From the NCBI GenBank assembly GCA_027031025.1, contig JALVEJ010000016.1:1-5688 (forward strand): a DNA stretch of 5,688 nt, in the 5' to 3' direction. Shown here in pieces: positions 1 through 5,688 of this stretch; the first letter of the stretch is position 1, and every line of letters begins with the position of its first letter. A program made the position numbers and the translations under genes. Below the pieces are notes generated by a model. The model did no database searches and was not told the origin of the DNA. It saw only the letters and a program-made list of their open reading frames with translations. This DNA is from Flavobacteriales bacterium. GTDB lineage: Bacteria; Bacteroidota; Bacteroidia; Flavobacteriales; Flavobacteriaceae.

Positions 1-25
1 CAATAATGGTGACTTTTTTATTCAT
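1..25 (-). CDS. Possible start of an unidentified gene leaving the window
   Basis: An ATG at 25-23 on the minus strand opens a frame reading MNKKVTII before the window ends. The frame is in the same direction as dnaX and starts about 150 bp beyond its stop. A TAAATTTG octamer (62-55), fitting the Bacteroidota -7 consensus, lies about 30 bases upstream, and the stretch before the ATG is A-rich, as is common for Bacteroidota starts. Eight codons are too few to assign a family, and the frame could be chance. The 150 bp between this start and the dnaX stop show no convincing gene or RNA. Confidence 0.3.
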
Positions 26-54
26 AATTTGTTTGAATTTTGTAATTATTGCCT

Positions 55-62
55 CAAATTTA
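55..62 (-). promoter_or_regulatory. Candidate -7 promoter element (TAAATTTG) for the leftmost gene
   Basis: Read on the minus strand the octamer is TAAATTTG, a full match to TAnnTTTG, the -7 element of the primary sigma factor in Bacteroidota. It would start transcription some 20-25 bases before the ATG at 25. No clear TTTG -33 element is seen about 20 bases further upstream. Such octamers arise often by chance in DNA this AT-rich, so support comes mainly from the position. Confidence 0.25.
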
Positions 63-175
63 AGTAAATAATAATGATTTTTTTATGATATTACACATAA
101 TTTTTTGAGATTTTTCATCAGACTTTTCTGTATGTTTGTTTTCATTACTGCAATCATAGAAAGGCTGAAAAATTT

Positions 176-1873
176 TTAAATATCAATTTTAAATTTATCT
201 TTTAAGTAGGCTAAATCGGGATATTTTTCCATTAACTTATTAAACTTGTCTTTTTTAGTATACAATAATTCTTTTTTCTTTTCTTCTTTAACCTCAATGA
301 CAAAATCAATATCGTAATTATTGAGATTGTAGCGGAGAAATTTTAAAACTTTTTCTTTGAGTCGTTCCAATTCTTTTTTTAAAGCCTCACTGGTTAAGGT
401 CAGGTGTATTTTACCATCTACAACACGTGGTTTTTTGTCAATAGTTAAGATTGACAAAAGATTTTTTTCATGATTTTTGCGTAATTTATCTAGATATTCA
501 CGCCAATATTTTTCAAAATCTTGTTGACTGAAATCATCAACAGGTAGTTTCTCGTTGTTTTGAAGTTGTTTCTGTTTTTCTAGTTCGCGTTTCTTTTTAA
601 AGATACTTTTTATGGTAATGCCCGAACCACTGGTTTGTTCTTGTTTGATTTTATGTTGTAAGCGGGGTTTTTCCGGATGGATTTGTGCCGGCGGTTCCGT
701 CGTTTTTGAAATATTTCCGGATGTTTGTTGTGAACCGATTTCTTTGTATGCTTCAACCACTTTAACTGAATTTCTAAAATGTGAAGCCGGTATTATGTCA
801 ATGCTTTTTTTTTTGGCGTCATCTAAGTTTAGTGAAGCCATTTTCATCAATGCCAGTTCTACCAACAGATGCGGACTTTTGCTCAATTTATAATTGATAT
901 CGGTTTGTGTGGTCAGTTCTATGGCTTGCATCAAAAATGGCAGTTCAATGGTCTTGGCTTGTTCGATATATTGCTTTTTAATATTGTCACTAACTTCCAA
1001 TAAATCAACGGTTTTTGGGTCTTTGGCTACCAACAAATCACGTAAATGGCTCGATAAACCGGCAATGATTAAGTGCGCATCAAAACCTTTGTAAAGTAAA
1101 TCGTTAAAAAAGTTTAAAACGCCGGGAATATCATTTTTTAATATAAGGTCAAGCATTTGAAAATAGGCATCATAGTCGAGGATGCTCATACTTTCGGAGA
1201 CTATTTTTCGCGTAATTTTACCATCGGCGTAACTGACAACTTTGTCAAACATAGAAAGGGCATCGCGCAAAGCGCCGTCAGCTTTTTGTGCAATTAAAAA
1301 CAAAGCATCTTCTTCGGCTTCAATCCCTTCCTTTTCGGCTATTTTTTTTAAATGTTCTTTAATGTCAAAAGCATTAATCCTTTTAAAATCATAGATTTGA
1401 CAACGGGATAGAATTGTTGGAATGATTTTATGCTTTTCGGTAGTCGCCAAGATAAAAATAACGTGTTCTGGCGGTTCTTCCAAGGTTTTAAGAAACGCGT
1501 TGAACGCGGAAGTTGTCAACATATGAACCTCATCGATGATGTAAACCTTGTATTTTCCGGTTTGAGGTGGAATCCGCACTTGCTCGGTCAAATTTCTGAT
1601 GTCGTCAACGCCATTGTTTGAAGCAGCATCCAGTTCAAAAATATTGAATGCAAAATCTTCATCGGCAGACTGCTCGCCGGTCTTGTTAATCTCTTTGGCG
1701 AGAATACGGGCACATGTGGTTTTGCCAACGCCCCGAGGTCCCGTAAACAACAAAGCTTGCGCTAAATGACCTTTGGCTATAGCATTTTTTAAAGTGTTGG
1801 TAACTGCTTGTTGTCCAACAACTTCCTCAAATTTTTTCGGTCTGTATTTTAATGCGGATACGATGTAATTCAT
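176..1873 (-). CDS. dnaX: DNA polymerase III subunit gamma/tau (DnaX)
   Basis: This is the ATPase subunit of the replication clamp loader. It opens and loads the beta clamp and, in its tau form, links the loader to polymerase and helicase in the replisome. The 565-residue product has a Walker A motif GPRGVGKT (45-52), Walker B IIDEVH (112-117), sensor 1 LATT (142-145), an SRC arginine-finger motif (156-158) and a sensor 2 motif GALRDAL (200-206). The AAA+ and collar domains I-III run to about residue 345. A charged, low-complexity linker (about 350-445) and a tau-type C-terminal domain (about 450-565) follow. The Cys cluster that forms a zinc module after Walker A in E. coli DnaX is missing: only an acidic stretch (about 62-74) lies between the Walker A helix and DAASNNGVDDIR. 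I believe this is normal for Flavobacteriia. ATG at 1873 was chosen because homology begins exactly at MNYIVSALKYRPKKFEEVVG. The frame stays open upstream, but that extension is unlike DnaX and runs into the divergent gene. An A10 tract at codons 354-357 is listed separately. Confidence 0.97.
   Translation of the reverse strand: MNYIVSALKYRPKKFEEVVGQQAVTNTLKNAIAKGHLAQALLFTGPRGVGKTTCARILAKEINKTGEQSADEDFAFNIFELDAASNNGVDDIRNLTEQVRIPPQTGKYKVYIIDEVHMLTTSAFNAFLKTLEEPPEHVIFILATTEKHKIIPTILSRCQIYDFKRINAFDIKEHLKKIAEKEGIEAEEDALFLIAQKADGALRDALSMFDKVVSYADGKITRKIVSESMSILDYDAYFQMLDLILKNDIPGVLNFFNDLLYKGFDAHLIIAGLSSHLRDLLVAKDPKTVDLLEVSDNIKKQYIEQAKTIELPFLMQAIELTTQTDINYKLSKSPHLLVELALMKMASLNLDDAKKKSIDIIPASHFRNSVKVVEAYKEIGSQQTSGNISKTTEPPAQIHPEKPRLQHKIKQEQTSGSGITIKSIFKKKRELEKQKQLQNNEKLPVDDFSQQDFEKYWREYLDKLRKNHEKNLLSILTIDKKPRVVDGKIHLTLTSEALKKELERLKEKVLKFLRYNLNNYDIDFVIEVKEEKKKELLYTKKDKFNKLMEKYPDLAYLKDKFKIDI
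793..814 (-). other. A10 slippage tract with stops in both alternative frames inside dnaX
   Basis: The plus strand has ten consecutive T at 805-814, so the dnaX message has ten A, read in frame as GCC AAA AAA AAA AGC (A353 K K K S357). Gaining one A, or a -1 ribosomal shift, gives Lys-Lys-Lys-Lys-His and then TGA at 800-798, a product of 358 residues. Losing one A, or a +1 shift, gives Lys-Lys-Lys-Ala-Leu-Thr and then TAA at 795-793, a product of 359 residues. Either would keep the clamp-loader core and drop the linker and tau domain. In Thermus thermophilus an A-tract in dnaX causes transcriptional slippage that yields gamma, and in E. coli an A AAA AAG site causes -1 ribosomal frameshifting. 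I see no convincing stem-loop or upstream Shine-Dalgarno stimulator here, so transcriptional slippage is the likelier mechanism. Function is inferred. Confidence 0.6.
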
Positions 1874-1891
1874 AATCTTAACTATTGATAA

Positions 1892-1899
1892 CAAAGATA
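1892..1899 (-). promoter_or_regulatory. Candidate -7 promoter element (TATCTTTG) of dnaX
   Basis: Read on the minus strand the octamer is TATCTTTG, an exact fit to the Bacteroidota consensus TAnnTTTG. It ends 18 bases before the dnaX ATG, which implies a short leader. Twenty bases upstream is TTTAC (1924-1920), a three-of-four match to the TTTG -33 element at about the expected spacing. No Shine-Dalgarno sequence precedes the ATG, as usual in this phylum. Confidence 0.45.
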
Positions 1900-1912
1900 C
1901 TTCTTTTTTTAA

Positions 1913-1920
1913 TATTTTTG
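1913..1920 (+). promoter_or_regulatory. Candidate -7 promoter element (TATTTTTG) of the NifX-like gene
   Basis: TATTTTTG matches TAnnTTTG on the plus strand and lies back to back with the dnaX element, so divergent transcription from this short region is plausible. The nearest upstream TTG (1885-1887) is 25 bases away, longer than the usual spacing. The implied leader before the ATG at 2022 would be about 95 bases. The stretch is very T-rich, so chance is a real alternative. Confidence 0.25.
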
Positions 1921-2021
1921 TAAAGATTTTTTGGTGGATTTGAGGATGATAATTAATGAAAAAAACTATTCGAATTGACCAAAAAGTTTTTAAACAACAA
2001 AATTCATTAAAAACAAACTGT

Positions 2022-2450
2022 ATGAAAGCAAAAGTAGCGGTAACAACCAATAAAAACGGTGATAAAATAGCAGAACATGCCGGACACGGTGTCTATTTTA
2101 AAATTTATGAAATAGATCAAACGGAAGGATTAACCGGTTCAAAACTTATTAAAGTTGATAAAGAACATACCTTGCATAATTTATTACACAATCCGAATAC
2201 TAATCCGCAAGAACATGAGGTGTTGACTAGTCAAATCTTGTTGACCGGCGGCATAGGTATGGGGGCAATAAACCGTTTAGCAAAAATGGGTGTCAGAGCT
2301 TATATGGTCGAAGAAAAAAATCCGGATGAAGCGGTTGAAAAATTGATAGCCGGTACTTTAAAAGCTGTCGACCCTAGTACTTTCCGGCATTCACATCATC
2401 ATCACCACGAACATGGAGACGGTCATGATTGTAACGGTCATCATCATTAG
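2022..2450 (+). CDS. NifX/NifB-C-terminal-like (dinitrogenase Fe-Mo cofactor biosynthesis family) protein with His-rich tail
   Basis: The 142-residue product has the fold signature of the Nitro_FeMo-Co family. It has an N-terminal strand MKAKVAVTTN, then AEHAGHGVYFKIYE (17-30), a central glycine motif LLTGGIGMGAINRLAKMGV (73-91) and a helix EAVEKLIAGTLKA (103-115). Family members bind iron-molybdenum cofactor precursors in nitrogen fixers, but many occur in organisms without nitrogenase and have no known role. No nif gene is visible here. The last 21 residues (122-142) include 11 His, one Cys and acidic residues, which suggests metal binding. Four more His (49, 52, 56, 65) fall in the middle. 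Homology starts at MKAKVAV, so I chose ATG 2022. An in-frame ATG at 1956, with a GAGG ten bases before it, would add 22 residues unlike the family and remains possible. The gene is divergent from dnaX, stands alone, and ends before a strong terminator. It is probably cytoplasmic, with no signal peptide. Confidence 0.85.
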   Translation: MKAKVAVTTNKNGDKIAEHAGHGVYFKIYEIDQTEGLTGSKLIKVDKEHTLHNLLHNPNTNPQEHEVLTSQILLTGGIGMGAINRLAKMGVRAYMVEEKNPDEAVEKLIAGTLKAVDPSTFRHSHHHHHEHGDGHDCNGHHH

Positions 2451-2530
2451 TATTTTTGTTAGATGATATTAGATACAACTGGTCTTTTGTTCTTAGCCCG
2501 AAGTCAGTCAGATAGATAGAAATTCTTTTT

Positions 2531-2570
2531 AAAAGACCTGGTAGGTTTTCAAAACCTACTAGGGTCTTTT
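2531..2570. terminator. Bidirectional rho-independent terminator between convergent genes
   Basis: A near-perfect inverted repeat pairs 2531-2549 with 2551-2570 around a central C. This gives about 19 base pairs with one G-U wobble and one bulged G. The outermost pairs are AAAA/TTTT, so a U-tract follows the stem on either strand: five T at 2567-2571 on plus and four on minus. It lies 80 bp after the stop of the plus-strand NifX-like gene and 35 bp after the stop of the minus-strand epimerase, where a shared terminator is expected. The other bases in 2451-2605 show no gene. Confidence 0.88.
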
Positions 2571-2605
2571 TAAATGTCTGCTAATCAATATTTTGTTGTG
2601 TCTTT

Positions 2606-3619
2606 TCAAAGCAAAACAGCTCCGGTTCCGCCGGTTTGAGGTAAAATAACTTTGCCGTTATCTAAAGTAGCGCCACGGGCAATATCATGTTTTAATAAGA
2701 TGGCGCCATCCAAGTCGGCATAATCACAAAGCGGTAACAATTGGGCGGCTGCCGATATACCGATAGATGATTCGGTCATACAGCCAATCATGGTTTTAAG
2801 TCCGAGTTGTCGCGCTTCTGTCAACATACGACGTGCCGGTGTGATACCGCCGGCTTTGACCAATTTGACATTGACACCGTCAAAACTATCGATACATTTT
2901 TTGATGTCGGCTTCTGTTCGCACTGATTCATCGGCAATTACCGGCAAAACGGATTTTTCTTTTACTTCTTGCATCAGGTCGTACTGGTCATAGGGTAGGG
3001 GTTGTTCAATAAATTCAACACCTAAATTTTTCAAAATCTTGGCATTTTCTATGGTTTGTGTGACTGTCCAAGCCGTATTAGCGTCAATTCGGAAAGGTTT
3101 GTCGGTAAGTTCACGCAAGCTTTTAACTATTTGAATATCATGTTCGGTACCGAGTTTTATTTTATATACCGGCCAAGGTTTTTCTAATAATTTTTCACGC
3201 ATGACATCAATATCATCCAGCGCAATGGTATAAGTGGAAAAGGGCAAATTGTCTATTTTGTAATTCCAAATTTTCCACAGTGGTTTACCAAGCATTTTAC
3301 CATAGAGATCATGGGCCGCTTCATCAATGGCTGCCATCAGGAATCGAAAATTTTTAAGCTTTGAAAACAAAAAATTGTCGTAAAAATCTTCCGGTGTTGT
3401 AAACGGATATTTTTCGATTTCGGGTATTAAAGCTTCAAGTCTTGCTTGTAAATTTTCGGGAGTCACGTCATAATACCGATTTTGTGTAGCTTCGCCGTAT
3501 CCGGTATGCCCGTCTTGTGACAAAGCAACGATAAAAGTCGGTTGAACAGTATGAACCGAACGTGATATACCGAAAGGATGTACCATTTCCAAGTTATAGT
3601 GATAAAAATCTACTTTCAT
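2606..3619 (-). CDS. Dipeptide epimerase (probable L-Ala-D/L-Glu epimerase), enolase superfamily
   Basis: The 337-residue product belongs to the muconate-lactonizing/mandelate-racemase branch of the enolase superfamily. It has an N-terminal capping domain (about 1-115) and a TIM barrel (about 125-320). Catalytic and metal sites are all present: the KxK pair K153/K155 in YKIKLG, metal ligands D179 (RIDANTAW), E205 (FIEQPL) and D230 (IADES), and the opposite base K252 (VNVKLVKAGG). A DLDG motif (D302, D304) near the C-terminus is typical of dipeptide epimerases, where it holds the substrate ammonium group. R20 in the capping loop (FGISR) may contact the Glu side chain. The probable reaction turns L-Ala-D-Glu from murein turnover into L-Ala-L-Glu, which peptidases can cleave; specificity is inferred, as relatives accept other dipeptides. 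The start at 3619 lies 11 bp after the WbqC-family stop. ATG at 3664 would add 15 non-family residues and overlap the upstream gene by 34 bp. This is the last gene of the cluster, before the terminator at 2531-2570. Confidence 0.92.
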   Translation of the reverse strand: MKVDFYHYNLEMVHPFGISRSVHTVQPTFIVALSQDGHTGYGEATQNRYYDVTPENLQARLEALIPEIEKYPFTTPEDFYDNFLFSKLKNFRFLMAAIDEAAHDLYGKMLGKPLWKIWNYKIDNLPFSTYTIALDDIDVMREKLLEKPWPVYKIKLGTEHDIQIVKSLRELTDKPFRIDANTAWTVTQTIENAKILKNLGVEFIEQPLPYDQYDLMQEVKEKSVLPVIADESVRTEADIKKCIDSFDGVNVKLVKAGGITPARRMLTEARQLGLKTMIGCMTESSIGISAAAQLLPLCDYADLDGAILLKHDIARGATLDNGKVILPQTGGTGAVLL

Positions 3620-3630
3620 TTTGTAGGGGA

Positions 3631-4284
3631 TTATGAGGTGAATTTGGCAGTTTCTGTTTGCCATAAATATCTAACTTCTTCCAGATAGGAAACTGCATTG
3701 GGTCCTTCCATGAACAACAAATCCAGTATGCTTAAATTGGGCATAAAGTCGTGTCTATCTAAGAACATTTGGGTATACTGTGGCATTTTTTGGACTATTT
3801 CAGGTTCTTTTTTGGCATTTTTTAAAAACCTTAAATCGTTAGTATTGTCGTAATGTTTTCGGTAACTATTTGTTAATTCATAAGGCATTTCATTTTCCAG
3901 TAAATCATTGATGGTTTGGATGCTTTCCAGATTTAAATCGACTAAAAATTTGATTTTTTTTTCAAATAACGGACGAATATCATCTTCATAAAATTCAAAA
4001 TAGGGCGAAGTCCGGTAAGCCGTTTCCAAGCTGCGCCAATGGAGTTTTTGCCAATCGAAGTCATTGGATACTTGTACGTCTTTATAGAATTGTTTGCCGT
4101 CGGTATGGGTGTGTTTGACTTGCACCGAGAGCATTTGTTTGGCATTGGCACTTTGGATATACATCCGGTTTCTATAGGTTTGTTTTTCGTAGAAATCGGA
4201 TATTTCAAACAGCACTTTGTCTCCGGATGTCAGCAAAGCATACGACAATATACTGGGAAAATAAGTAGGATGTATCAGTTGCAT
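3631..4284 (-). CDS. WbqC-family protein
   Basis: The 217-residue product matches the WbqC-like family. Its N-terminus reads HPTYFPSILSYALL (5-18), like the family's opening PTYFP motif. A central motif WQKLHWRSLETAYRTSPYFE (78-97) is the most conserved family stretch. The family is named after a gene in O-antigen clusters, and its biochemical activity is not established to my knowledge. In Flavobacteriia I recall it often beside lepB, as here, which argues for a housekeeping envelope role rather than a strain-specific O-antigen role. The ATG overlaps the lepB stop by one base (TAATG), so translation is probably coupled, and the epimerase follows 11 bp after its stop. There is no signal peptide or membrane segment, so it is probably cytoplasmic. 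A run of nine A in the message (3962-3954) codes for the Lys-rich stretch FEKKIKF. Confidence 0.85.
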   Translation of the reverse strand: MQLIHPTYFPSILSYALLTSGDKVLFEISDFYEKQTYRNRMYIQSANAKQMLSVQVKHTHTDGKQFYKDVQVSNDFDWQKLHWRSLETAYRTSPYFEFYEDDIRPLFEKKIKFLVDLNLESIQTINDLLENEMPYELTNSYRKHYDNTNDLRFLKNAKKEPEIVQKMPQYTQMFLDRHDFMPNLSILDLLFMEGPNAVSYLEEVRYLWQTETAKFTS

Positions 4285-4287
4285 TAT
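4283..4287 (-). promoter_or_regulatory. TAATG stop-start overlap coupling lepB to the WbqC-family gene
   Basis: On the minus strand the lepB stop TAA (4286-4284) shares its last A with the ATG (4284-4282) of the next gene. There is no Shine-Dalgarno site in the lepB end, so reinitiation by the terminating ribosome is the simplest way for the downstream gene to be translated. The overlap shows the two genes share one transcript. Confidence 0.7.
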
Positions 4288-5688
4288 TGTGTCTTCTTTT
4301 TCTTATTCCACAATTTTTTACCGAAATAATAGATTAAGATCAGACCGATAAAGGGCCATAGATATGATACCCGTTTGCCTGATCCACTAACTGTTGTAAA
4401 AACCCTATCCCAACGAATTTTGTCCAAGAATTTTTTACCGGGTTCGTTGTCTATACTCATAAATATGAAGACCGGCTTACCGACAACGTGGTCAAACGGC
4501 ACATAGCCCCAAAAACGAGAGTCTTCGGAATTACCCCGGTTATCTCCCATCATCCAATAATAATCTTGCTTGACGGTGTATTCTTTGGTCAATTTACCAT
4601 CTACATAAACATCATTACCTTTGAGCTCTACTTTGTGCTTGTCTATTTTGTGTCCGGCATCATGGTCGTCGTAGCGGGCGATAATCCATTTATAAAACGG
4701 AAAAGTTTCTTTATTGAGTTGCACCACATCGCCTTTTTTAGGAATATATATCGGACCGAAATTGTTGATATCCCAATCTTTGTGTCCGCCAAACATTCTT
4801 CCTTTTCCGCTATTGGAAAGTTCAACACTTGCCACATTGGACATACTTTTGATAATATTGAGTTTCTCATCGGTCAAGTTCATAATATATTCACCTTTTT
4901 TATTACCAAGTCCGATTTCTTTGATGTTATGATTTCTTACCAGTCGCAGCAAAGTTTGACGGGTAAAATCCATACCGTCTTTGGTTTTAACCAAATAGTA
5001 ATGTTGCAATTTGGTACGGTCAGGGTAAGTTACTTTTTTACCATTAATATACAGTACACCGTTGATAATTTGCAAAGAATCACCTGCAATTCCCACACAT
5101 CGCTTAACGTAGTGAGATTTTTTGTCAATAGGTTTATATTGAGGAACACCTTTAACTTTGAAATATTCAACCGTATCGGCAGGCCAATTAAAGACGACTA
5201 TATCGTTGTTTTTAATTTTTTCAAATCCGGGAAGACGCATATAGGGTAATTGAGGCAATTTCAAATAGGAGCGCGATTTAATTAACGGAATGGTGTCGTG
5301 AACCATTGGTAAAGCAACAGTAGTCATAGGCGGACGAGCGCCATAATGAAATTTGCTGACAAACAGATAGTCGCCTACCAACAGAGATTTTTCCAATGAA
5401 GGTGTGGGAATGGTATAAGGTTGAATAAAATAAGTGTGAACTATGGTAGCGGCAATAACTGCAAAAATAATTGAACCTAAAAATGTTTCTTTATCATCAT
5501 GATTAGGAGCATAGGTCAATTTATCAATTTCAACATAATTGATATAAGCAAGATATAAACCTAGTGTCAAAATAGCCAACCATATATCTTTGCTGTCTTT
5601 TTTACCAAATACTTTAAGCAACTGCACCCATAAGACCGGAATCATCAATAAATTGACAACCGGAATATAAACAAAAATCAGCCACCAC
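4284..5688 (-). CDS. lepB: Signal peptidase I, 5' end beyond the window
   Basis: This membrane serine protease cleaves signal peptides from exported preproteins on the periplasmic face of the inner membrane. The frame is open to the window edge: the first visible codons read WWLIFVYIPVVNLLMIPV, matching the hydrophobic N-terminus of flavobacterial LepB, so the true start lies outside. Of 467 visible residues, membrane segments lie at about 1-20, 35-52 and 69-88, with another near the C-terminus (about 440-455) before a Lys-rich tail. The catalytic Ser is S97 in IPTPSLEKSLLVGD, and the Lys base is K195 in YVKRCVGIAGD. Box C is DIVVFNWPAD (162-171), and box E is GDNRGNSEDSRFWGYVP (381-397). About 170 residues between the Lys box and box E form a long insert, which I regard as usual for Bacteroidota enzymes. 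A Pro stands before the catalytic Ser where many bacteria have Gly or Ser. lepB is the first visible gene of the cluster; in related genomes dapB often precedes it. Confidence 0.95.
   Translation of the reverse strand, partial: WWLIFVYIPVVNLLMIPVLWVQLLKVFGKKDSKDIWLAILTLGLYLAYINYVEIDKLTYAPNHDDKETFLGSIIFAVIAATIVHTYFIQPYTIPTPSLEKSLLVGDYLFVSKFHYGARPPMTTVALPMVHDTIPLIKSRSYLKLPQLPYMRLPGFEKIKNNDIVVFNWPADTVEYFKVKGVPQYKPIDKKSHYVKRCVGIAGDSLQIINGVLYINGKKVTYPDRTKLQHYYLVKTKDGMDFTRQTLLRLVRNHNIKEIGLGNKKGEYIMNLTDEKLNIIKSMSNVASVELSNSGKGRMFGGHKDWDINNFGPIYIPKKGDVVQLNKETFPFYKWIIARYDDHDAGHKIDKHKVELKGNDVYVDGKLTKEYTVKQDYYWMMGDNRGNSEDSRFWGYVPFDHVVGKPVFIFMSIDNEPGKKFLDKIRWDRVFTTVSGSGKRVSYLWPFIGLILIYYFGKKLWNKKKKTQ

Noticed and set aside
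83..157. 24-residue minus-strand frame (MIAVMKTNIQ...) after dnaX
   Set aside because: It is short, Lys-rich and resembles nothing I recognise. Such frames are expected by chance in AT-rich intergenic DNA.
612..1621. Several plus-strand open frames of 63-93 codons inside dnaX
   Set aside because: They are antisense to conserved DnaX motifs and their translations resemble no family; they are shadows of the real gene.
1946..1978. Ten-residue upstream frame before the NifX-like gene (ATG at 1946, TGA at 1976-1978)
   Set aside because: It has no Shine-Dalgarno site of its own, no codon pattern suggestive of an attenuator, and no nearby hairpin. Short frames like this are common by chance.
1874..2050. 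59-codon N-terminal extension of dnaX from a TTG at 2050
   Set aside because: The extra residues do not resemble DnaX, the start is TTG, and the region overlaps the divergent NifX-like gene and the candidate promoters.
2481..2538. GGTCTTTT (2481-2488) pairing with AAAAGACC (2531-2538) as an antiterminator
   Set aside because: Only eight pairs form, against about 19 in the main hairpin, and no ligand-binding-like structure or leader peptide is seen. A switch is not supported.
3620..3664. Upstream ATG for the epimerase at 3664
   Set aside because: It overlaps the WbqC-family gene by 34 bp and adds 15 residues outside the enolase-superfamily fold. MKVDFYHYNL at 3619 fits a typical N-terminal strand.
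3954..3962. A9 run in the WbqC-family message as a second slippage site
   Set aside because: It lies inside the conserved body of the protein rather than at a domain border. One shifted frame runs on for many codons, so a programmed function is not supported. It may cause low-level errors only.
4488..5249. Long open plus-strand frame (about 253 codons) across lepB
   Set aside because: It is antisense to well-conserved signal peptidase coding sequence. Its translation is rich in Phe, Ile and Thr without any recognisable motif, as expected for the reverse of an AT-rich gene.

Overview
The window is AT-rich (roughly 35-38% G+C by eye) and looks like chromosomal DNA of a Bacteroidota bacterium, most likely of the class Flavobacteriia. 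Four things point there. The signal peptidase I has the long insert and the extra N- and C-terminal membrane segments typical of that class. The DnaX AAA+ module lacks the zinc-binding cysteines. No Shine-Dalgarno sites precede the preferred starts. Several octamers fit the Bacteroidota -7 promoter consensus TAnnTTTG. I see no insertion sequence, phage gene, CRISPR array, tRNA or rRNA.

Layout from left to right. Positions 1-25 hold what may be the first eight codons of a minus-strand gene that leaves the window. Positions 26-175 are AT-rich and apparently non-coding. dnaX (DNA polymerase III tau/gamma) runs on the minus strand from 1873 to 176. A short divergent intergenic region (1874-2021) has candidate promoters facing both ways. 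A plus-strand gene (2022-2450) encodes a small protein of the NifX/NifB-C-terminal (dinitrogenase Fe-Mo cofactor biosynthesis) family with a His-rich tail. A strong near-perfect palindrome at 2531-2570 separates it from a convergent minus-strand gene cluster and probably terminates both. That cluster, in transcription order, is lepB (signal peptidase I, 5' end outside the window), a WbqC-family gene, and a dipeptide epimerase of the enolase superfamily. lepB and the WbqC gene overlap by one base (TAATG). The epimerase follows 11 bp after the WbqC stop.

Functionally these are mostly housekeeping genes: replication clamp loading (dnaX), protein export (lepB) and probable murein-peptide recycling (epimerase). 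Two are less understood, the WbqC-family protein and the His-rich NifX-like protein. I found no convincing new multi-gene system. The most interesting signal is an uninterrupted A10 tract in the dnaX message, right after the clamp-loader core. Slippage in either direction would hit a stop within two or three codons and give a roughly 358-residue gamma-like product. This resembles known dnaX slippage or frameshifting that makes gamma and tau from one gene.
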